NCBI GenBank assembly: GCA_014529385.2
Contig: CM043953.1
Span: forward strand, 115,540,049 to 115,604,048
Direction of reading: 5' to 3'
Length of the DNA: 64,000 bases
Source: Adiantum capillus-veneris
Taxonomy: Eukaryota > Streptophyta > Polypodiopsida > Polypodiales > Pteridaceae
The position numbers and the translations under genes are program-made. This document shows positions 56,101-64,000 of this stretch, in pieces. How positions within the stretch are numbered: position 1 is the first letter of the stretch; the number at the start of each line of letters is the position of its first letter. The notes beneath the pieces were generated by a model that was not told the DNA's origin, ran no database searches, and saw nothing but the letters and a program-made list of their open reading frames with translations.

Positions 56101-57960
56101 TTGGCGCACCAAAGGCCAAGTGGTATAATGTCCAGATTGGGCAAGTTGAGGATCCCCCATGCACCAAAGACCTTTACTATCTTGTCTAGATTGGACACAT
56201 GCTAGATCTCCCATGCACCAAAGGGCCTTGCACTCTAGTGTAGATTGGACAAGTGGTGAGTCTCCCATGCACCAAAGGCCTTTCTATGTAGTCTATATTG
56301 GACAAGTGGTGGATCTCCCATGCACCAAAGACCTTTTTTTTCTATCTAGATTGAAGAAGAGATGGATCTTCCATGCACCAAAGGAAATGTTATCTAGTCT
56401 AGATTGAGTAAGTGGTGGATCACCCATGTACCAAAGGCCTTACTTTGCTATCTAGATTGACCAAGTGATGGATTTTTCTTGCACCAAAGAAAATGCTATC
56501 TACTCTGGATTGGAGAAGGGGTGGATCTTCCATCCACCAAATACATTGCTATATAGTTTAGATTGGACAAGTGGTGGATATCCCATGCACCAAAGGTGAT
56601 TATGCCTTGTCTATATTGGACAAGTGGTGGATCTCCCATGCATCAAAGGCATTTCTTTCTTGTCTACATTGGACAATTGGTGGATCTCCCATCCACCAAA
56701 GGTCCTTATTTCTTGTCTAGATTGGACAAGTGGTGGGTCTTCCAAACGTAGTTATTTCTCATCTAGTTTGGTGGATGGATCTCCCATCCACCGACAAAGG
56801 TAGTTATTTCTTGTCTAGATTGAACAAGTAAATGAATGTCCCTTGCACAAAAGGCCTTGCTATCTAGTCTAGAATGGACAAGTGATGGATCTCCCATCAC
56901 CAAAGTCCTTTCTTTCTTGTCTAGATTGGACAAGTGGTGGATCTCCCACGCACTAAAAACAATCTTTTCTTTGTTTAAATTGGACAAGTGGTGGATGTTC
57001 CATGCACAAATGGCCTTGCTATCTAGTCTAGATTGGATAAGTTGTGGATATCTCATGCACCAAAGGGCTTGCTATTTACTCTAGATTGAATAAGTGGTGG
57101 ATTTTCCATGCACCAAAGACCTTTCTTTCTTGTTTAGATTGGACATGTGGTGGATCTCCCATTCACCAAAGATAGTTCTTTCTTGTGGAGATAGGATAAG
57201 TAATGGATCTCCCATGTACCAAAGGCCTTTCTTTGTTTTCTAGATTGGACAAGTGGTGGATCCCCCATGCACCAAATTCCTTTCTTAGGCTTGTCTAGAT
57301 TGGATAGGTGGTGGATCTCCCATGCACCAAAGGCCTTCTTTTCTTGTCTAGATTGTACAGGTGGTGGATCTCCCATGCACCAAAGGCCTTCTTTTCTTGT
57401 CTAGACTGTACAATTGGTAAAACCACATGCACCAAAGGACTTTCTTTCTTGTCTAGATTGGACAAGTGGTGGATCTTCCATGCATCAAAGGCTTTTCTTT
57501 CTTGTTTAGATTGGACAAGTGGTGGATATCCCATGCCCTCAAGGCAATTTGTTTATGTTTAGATTGGACAAGTGGTGGATCTCTCATACACTTAAGACAT
57601 TTTTCTCTTATTAAGATTGAAGAAATGGTTGATTTTTCATACACAATTTCATTTAGAGTAGATATGTGGTGAACTACAAGACCTTTCTACCTTGCTTTTA
57701 GATTGGACAAATGGTGGATCCTCCATTCACCAAAGGCCTTTTATTTTTTCTACATTGGACAAGTGGTGGATATCCCATACACCAAAGAGAATATGGGTAG
57801 ATTGGAGAAGTGTTGGATTGGTCATACACAAGTTTGGTACCTTGTTTAGATTGGATAAGTAGTGAACCACATGGTTAATCTTGTTGCACCTAAGCACTTT
57901 GTAACTTATCCATATTAGACAAGTATGGAATTTTACATGCATTAAATCCCCTTTGTAACT
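53110..57960 (+). repeat. 53-bp satellite, main array (about 90 units)
   Basis: Head-to-tail units of about 53 bp built around GGTGGATCTCCCATGCACCA, AAGGCCTTTCTTTCTTGT and CTAGATTGGACAAGT. Units differ by substitutions and small indels and become more diverged after about 57600. Open frames on both strands come from the repeat, because 53 is not a multiple of three and all frames recur. Confidence 0.95.
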
Positions 57961-58161
57961 ATTCTCAATTGGATATATAATAGATTTTTGAAGATCTCTT
58001 AAAAATTGTTGAGAACGTACATGTAATAGATCTTGGGAATCTTCTCTTTCTTTTGTATGTGTAGATTATACATATGGTATATTGGTAGTACACCTATTAC
58101 TTAAATTCATGTCATAAAGGGATAAATTAGTTTTTTGTTTGTATTTTGTTTTAGGTGAAAC

Positions 58162-60693
58162 ATGGCTCAAAAAACAAAATTCACAGTTCCTGTGAGTGTG
58201 GACTTTGCTTGTCATCAAGAAAGGCGATGGTATTTAGACATCTATGGTACACATGGCACCCAATTCCATAGGGTCCATTTGTATGTTGTAGAAGCCATGG
58301 ATGAGAATACATTTCAAGATTTTTGACAAGTTATTTCATTAGAAGTCTCCATAGTTGATGCTCATCCAGATGCTCAATGCTTATGCATTCAAGTGTCAAC
58401 AGACATGGAGTAGCAATTTTTACCAAAGCTCTATGCTATTGACCAAATGGTCAAGGAGAAAGATGTTACTATGTTTTCTTGAGGATGAAATTTTGATTAT
58501 CCTCTTTCTGAAGCAAGCCTTGATCAACTACAAGATGCCATAAGTGCTTCATTGAGAGGGAAACCAAAGAAATCTCCTAAGCATCCAAAAGCAAAGAAGA
58601 AAAAGGGTGAGGCCAGTGCCAGTACTAGTGAGTCTATTGTAGATAAAAGTAAAAGCATCAAAACCCTAGATGAGATGATTGAAAAATCATCTAATGATTC
58701 ATTACGATTCATAGAGCCTGGATTATTGGAAAAAACCTTGAAGAAGGTGGCAAAGAAGGAAACGGGGGGCATGGAAAAGTATTCAAAATACTTTCATTTC
58801 AAGTATAAAGAGTTTGAGATCAATGTTGATAATTGTTTGTTGCTCCAAATCACTATAACTATTGCCAACTTGCACCAAAGAAAATGGATAACTGTATGAT
58901 GTGGTTTGCACCAAGTATGAATAGGCATGTTGCATGTGCTTATTTGATGCCCATAAATAATTGTCAATAGAAGAGTGGAAACCCAATGAAACTCAATGAA
59001 GTAAAAGGGTTAGAGTTGAAAAACTATAAATATTGGATCATTGATGGTCAACACTCCATTTATGCTGCTAAAATGATAAAGTATCAAGAGAAGGAAACCC
59101 TTGATGATCTTGTGTCTCAAGAATTAGTAAAAGTGTACGAGAAAAGAAAGACCCAAGTTGTTGTGGATGCAACTCCTCAGGTTTCTACTGCCATATTCGC
59201 TATTGCAAATGAGCAAGCCAAGGATTTATATGTCAAACAACCATACAGTCACATATTAAAACACCTTAAAAGTCAATGGAAATTTCATAAGCTCCCTGCA
59301 AGGCACCCTCTTGTAATTATAGAGGGTCATCCTACTCGTGCAGGTTGGGCTGTAAGTGAAATTTTTCTATTTTATTGTATTTATTGTTTCATTATTGTAT
59401 TTTCTATTGAGATTTGAAGTATCTTTCTTTTTTATAGGCATTTATTTCAATGGCTCGCCTCTTTGCATCACATTCCTTCATTACAAAGCAAGCTCATATG
59501 TTCACATATAGCAAGAATATTTTTGATACATGGTTGGAAATTATAGAGCAACAAGAGAAATAGAACAAGAAACCTGCAACAACAATATTCAAGTTTTTGT
59601 GTGGGCTCAATGAACAAGAGGTAAAGAAAATACAAACGATATTAAGGCAGGCACCAATGTTCTATCAAAAGTCTCAAAGGATGAAACCAATGTGGAGGAT
59701 ATGGTGGAGCATATCAAAAGACTCAAGCAAGACCAAATTATCCAAGATGCATTACTTGAGGAGTTTCACAATGTTGACAAGGAGGTTGGGAATAGTTGGG
59801 AGGAACTGGTTGCAAAGTACAACATCAATAGTGCTGTGTATAAAAAGTTTTTGCAAATGTGTGATGATTGGCTTAGAGCAATGTTGACAAGTGGGACAAA
59901 GAAGATTAATTTTCATGTAGAAGCTAGAGACTACATAGAATGGACAGTCAATCTTTTCAAAGATCAATCAAAGGTTGGAGACCTTCCATGGTCTATTTGT
60001 GTTGTCAACCTTCAAATGGAAGGGACGTCCTACTTGCAACGCCACTTCAATCCTTCATAGTATGTTTTTCTTACATTCTTGAATGGAGAAAAGTATGCAC
60101 AGTTGCAAACTAGCTTTGAAAGAGTTGTCAAAATTTGTGCTCAAAACTATCATTGAAGCTTTACATTTCGCTCAAGATCCATGCTTTCTGGGTGCTATTG
60201 AGTACTTTACAATTTTGGTGTTTCTCAACAAGGGAGAGGATTTTGAGGGACTTACAAATACTTTATCTTTTGGTGCCCAAGCCACAATAGTTGATCCAGC
60301 ATCACTCCTCAATGCTGATTATGATGTTGTGGAAAACATGTCAAACATGGAGTTTTTGAATCTAAAAACGAAGCTCTTAATTCAGCAATGTGTACAAAGA
60401 TATGGTGAACAAGATCAAAGGCTCTTGGATATATTCAATGGTGGCTTTGTCTCACAAATGAGAAGAGGAGAAAGATGATATGCTTACTTGAGAATGTTGA
60501 TGAGCAAAATAAATTGGCATCAAGTCTTATTCACTTTGTTGAGTCTAATGAAGACATACAAAAATGGGTAGGGCTTGAATGTGAGCAACCAATCAAACAG
60601 GTAGCAGAGAAGGCGATAACTTCAAGGTCAAAAGCAACACGCACACAACCTTCAACTGCAGAGTTTTTGGCAAAAGAAGCAAGTATGCATTGA
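58162..60693 (+). pseudogene. Decayed spliced gene with a ParB-like DGQHS motif
   Basis: It starts MAQKTKFTVPVSVDFACHQE just after a TTTTAG acceptor-like site. Further parts: a Lys-rich linker (KKSPKHPKAKKKK), YWIIDGQHSIYAAK (about 59028-59069), which resembles the DGQHR motif of ParB-like/DGQHR proteins, then QVVVDATPQVSTAIFAIANE and YSHILKHLKSQWKFHKLPA. A clear intron lies at 59352-59437 (GTAAGT...TTTATAG, 86 bp), after which AFISMARLFASHSFITKQAH follows in frame. Later open stretches: 59692-60060, 60083-60478 and 60475-60693 (KWVGLECEQPIKQV). Several stops outside apparent introns (near 58325, 58411, 59561) suggest decay. Satellite lies on both sides. Function unknown; nucleotide-binding or nuclease roles of ParB folds are only analogy. 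Confidence 0.5.
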
Positions 60694-61259
60694 ATAATTA
60701 GTCCTAGTTTTTGAATTTGTTGATTACATATTAAAGCATAGTCAACTAGGTACTTATAATGCTATTCACTTGTATTTAATGCTATGAGATTTTATATATA
60801 TATATCAATTTTTAAAGAGTTTTCTATCAATTCATTTTTCAAAATTTTTTAGATTTTGAAATGATCAACAAAAATATCATAGAGTATACACTAGGTGATT
60901 ATATGAAGTTGAAATTAGGCTCTAAAGGCAACATGTGATGGATCATCTAGAATGGACTACACCCATGACTCAAGTGGTGGGCCTAGACTATAGCTATGGC
61001 CCCAAAATTGAGGTTTAGAATAGAATAGGTAGTTGATGTAGATTACAGCTTACTTACAATATGTGTTTAGAGAAAATGTTGGTGGATCTAGACTACATCG
61101 TCTTCAAATTGTATGTTTGAAAGTGGCCGATTGGCTCATTCAGACTACTTTGTCTTCACAATCTATGCCTAGTATTGACATGTGTGGATATATTGACTCC
61201 AATTTCTCTTCATTGGATCTTCTAATAATTCTTAAGTTGAATTTACTTCTACTTTCTTT
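60694..61259. other. AT-rich sequence with weak short repeats
   Basis: No gene seen. A few worn repeats of a CTAGACTACATCGTCTTCAA-like word occur from 61085 to 61345, different from the 53-bp satellite. Confidence 0.4.
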
Positions 61260-62035
61260 TCATTCAATGTTTATATTGGACAAGTGGTGGATCTACACTA
61301 CACACTCTCTTTCAATAGATAGCTCTAGACTACATCGTCAACATATCAGAATGGACAAATGTTGTGGATTAACCCTCTAATCCTATCTAAATTAACAAAG
61401 TATTGAATCTTCAATGCACCGAAGCCCTTTTTTTTCTTGTCTAGATTGTACAAGTGGTAGATTGCCCATGCAGCAAAGGCCTTGCTATCTAGTCTAGGGT
61501 GGAAAAGTGGTGGGCTTCTCATACACAAGTTCATTTACCTTGTATAGATTGGATAAGTGGTGAACCACAAGTCCTCTTTGGCTTTCTTATATTTAACAAG
61601 TGGTAGATATTCAAAGCACATTGCTCCTTCCTATCTTGTTTAGATTGAATAAGTGGTGGAACTTCCCTACACCAAAGGGATTTCTTTCTTGTGTAGATTG
61701 GACAAGTAGTGGATCTTCCATGCACCAAAGTCCTTTTGTTCTTGTCTACATGAGAGATATTTCTATCTTCTATAGATCAAACAAGTTGTGTATTTTTTAT
61801 ACATAAGTCCATCTACCTTATCTAGATGGGACAAGTGGTAGATCTTCCATGCACTAAAGGCCTTGCTATCTTGTCTAGATTGGACAATTGGTGGATCTCC
61901 CTTGCACCATAGGCCTTTCTTTCTTGTCTAGATTGGACAAGTGGTGGATCTCCCATACACCAAAGATATTTCTTTCTTGTAAAGATAAGAAAAGTGGTGG
62001 ATTTCTCATACACAAGATTATCTACCTTGTCTCAT
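61260..62035 (+). repeat. 53-bp satellite, downstream block (about 14 units)
   Basis: Same unit and orientation as 53110-57960, more diverged at its left end. It ends at GTCTCATGCACTAA just before a probable LTR start. Confidence 0.85.
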
Positions 62036-62042
62036 GCACTAA

Positions 62043-64000
62043 TGTCATAAAATCTAATATCTAACTCCACCAAATGATTTTCTCATGTTAAACTGATCAT
62101 TTAATATGGGGAGATAAAAGGGTAACAAGAGCTAGAATATAGATATGTGCTTTTATGACTATCTTCATTAAGACCTAGATGAGAGATAATGGCATCTCTA
62201 TGACGGGGCTAAAAGGGAGATAATCTATCCAAGAGCTAGGTACAAGAAGTGCTTTAGGACTATCTCAAAATGGGACCAAAAAGGAGACAGTTCCTGCTCA
62301 TGAAGGGTCTAGATGGAGATACCCTATAAAAGGGCAAGTGCACTTAATGAGCATTAAAACCTTAGGGTTTGCTTCATTACAACCTCCAAGGGTTAGTGTT
62401 ACATGTCTTTAGGCCCAGGCCATCAAATTTGGATTGTCCAATTTTAAGGTGAGAACCTATGCTAAAGTGCTTCTGACTAAGTCACTATGACTAAGGTGCT
62501 TGAGGTGTGCAAGTTCTAAAAAGTCAAGCAAGTGGCCTACAAGAGAGGGGGCGAGCCCTTTTGATAGGGAATGAGAGAGATGATGATCCTCTCTCTCTCT
62601 CTCTAGGCCATACCATGCCCAAGGACCATAAGGACACATGTCAACACATTAGGCCAAGCATGCTTAATTCTCATTGACCAGCCACCTAAAGGGTCCAATG
62701 ATTATTTAGATAATTCAATTAACCATATCTTTTGTTAGGAAAGGCAATTTCAATTCTAGATTAAGGTTTTGCTCTTGCATTATTCCTAATGGATGGCCTA
62801 CCAAGGGTCCAATGAGAATTAAGTATTCCATGAGATAGCTTAATTCCTATTGGCCAATTGACCAAGGGGTCCAATGAGGTATTAGTTAATTTATTTTAAA
62901 TGGTTTCAAGCTTGGAAAATAGGGGTATGAAGGACACTTGTCACAATACTAGCTATGTTGCTCCAAAAGACCAAGGCCCACCATTGGCCAGCCCCAAAAG
63001 CATCCAATGAGCATCCAGCTAGTGTAAGTGGCCCAAATCGAATTCTCTTCTCTCTCACAAAAATCCCACGCCCCATTTTCCTTCTCATTATTGTGTGTAG
63101 CAAGTACACAAAGCTTCTCTCTCTCAAGATATGGAGGAGAAGGCCTACACCAACACCTCTTGGCTATGGATGCAAATCCAACCAAGAGCCAAGCTCAGTG
63201 CATGCTAACATCTTCTCTACCTCTATGTAAGCTAAGATATTCTATCTATGAGTGATTATGTGAGGAGAATGAAAGCTTTCTCGTAGAAATACTTCTCCTT
63301 ATCTCCTCTACCTCAATCCCTGCCAGCTCTCCTCACCTTTCATGGTGTTTGAGGTCTTGGGATAGAGGGCTTCGTTCAAGTTCTTTTAAGTGTTGTCAAA
63401 GTGTTATTAGCATGTGTGTTTGGTGTATGAAGCTTCCATCTTCATACCACCAAAGAAGGTCTTGAGAAACACACCATTTTGTATTGTACCAAGTCTCTCT
63501 TGATGGGAGAATCTATAATACAAAAGTCTTTTGGAGGGGGGACTAGCTCCAAGTAAATCCGATCCTGAAATGTTGTCAATTTCTCTAATTCTCTCTCTCT
63601 TTCAAGTTATTTTTCATGCCATGTTAGCTAGGAAATGTGTTTACAGTTTCTCTCTCCATCCAAGCACTCTCTCTGTTATCTACACAAAGGATTATGTTCA
63701 AAGAAGTTCCTGCTATGTTATTCATTTCTGCTACAATCTAAGTAATTAGGCCAATTCCATTACATTGGTATCAGAGCTCATGGTTTCTCTTTTCTTGCTT
63801 AAGAAGAGAGGTCCTTAAGTAGCCTATGAATGGTCGGTTTTGTTGATTATATAGGGTAAGTGAGTCTAGGATCTATTATCGGTTTTGTCGAGCCCATTTT
63901 GTGGGTATGGTGCACACCTCGGGAGCTTTAGACTTAATAATGAGGTCTTTTTATACTTTTCTTTGGCTTTACCATTATTGAGCTACAAGAGGTCCGAAAG
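62043..64000 (+). mobile_element. Left end of another LTR element, running off the window
   Basis: The tRNA-iMet primer-binding site TGGTATCAGAGC at 63766-63777 directly follows a CA end (CCATTACA, 63764), so the sequence before it is a 5' LTR. A start at TGTCATAA (62043), right at the satellite border, would give about 1.72 kb and TGT...ACA ends; this start is inferred. TATA-like CTATAAAAGGG lies near 62321. The internal region (63778-64000) is non-coding leader. That primer site is common in Copia and many gypsy elements, so the family cannot be set. Confidence 0.6.
63766..63777 (+). other. Primer-binding site for tRNA-iMet
   Basis: TGGTATCAGAGC is the classic complement of the 3' end of plant initiator-methionine tRNA and sits two bases after the LTR end. 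Confidence 0.85.

Noticed and set aside
54537-57644. Many overlapping ORFs of 60-100 codons
   Set aside because: They follow the satellite unit in every frame on both strands and repeat the same words; not genes.
53110-57960. Regular repeats resembling a CRISPR array
   Set aside because: The whole 53-bp unit repeats with no unique spacers, units are diverged, and the setting is a eukaryotic nuclear genome.

Overview
The window looks like repeat-rich nuclear DNA of a land plant with a large genome. It has several nested Ty3/gypsy-type LTR elements (one with the second RNase H typical of the plant Tat group), short GT-AG introns, AT-rich spacers, long microsatellites and a 53-bp satellite. A fern or gymnosperm seems more likely than a compact angiosperm genome, but that is inference. 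No bacterial or organellar feature, tRNA, rRNA or CRISPR array was seen.

Layout. 1-4999: 3' half of a decayed gypsy-type element (A, plus strand) with an unusual long ORF after the pol region. 5761-19433: a related element (B, minus strand) bounded by the 5-bp duplication ATGCC, with pol, a second retropepsin-like segment, a palindrome-bearing spacer and the same kind of extra ORF; no gag was recognised. 19.7-21.4 kb: 53-bp satellite in two opposed blocks. 21.9-23.1 kb: broken FCP1/NIF-like phosphatase gene (minus). 25015-36292: a young, apparently whole Tat-like element (D), 11.3 kb, LTRs about 0.2% apart, one long gag-pol frame. 36.3-42.0 kb: gag-protease part of another A/B-like element (C).

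42018-52359 is the most unusual part (element E). Two inward-facing arms of about 2.7-3.1 kb, roughly 80-85% identical, each carry the same two unknown genes. Between them lie a decayed DDE-transposase-like gene and an ORF ending in a clear histone H3 fold with features of the centromeric variant CENH3. In the right arm one arm gene is still open: two exons, 454 residues, unknown function.

53.1-62.0 kb is mostly the 53-bp satellite (about 90 units, then about 14 more), enclosing a decayed spliced gene with a ParB-like DGQHS motif. At 62.0-64.0 kb an LTR and a tRNA-iMet primer-binding site mark a further LTR element running off the window.

How the parts relate: A, B and C belong to one broad lineage (shared extra ORF or protease type) and are worn. 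D is by far the youngest arrival and landed in degenerate repeats between 24.1 and 36.3 kb. E and the satellite-linked genes are not explained by the LTR elements and deserve most attention.
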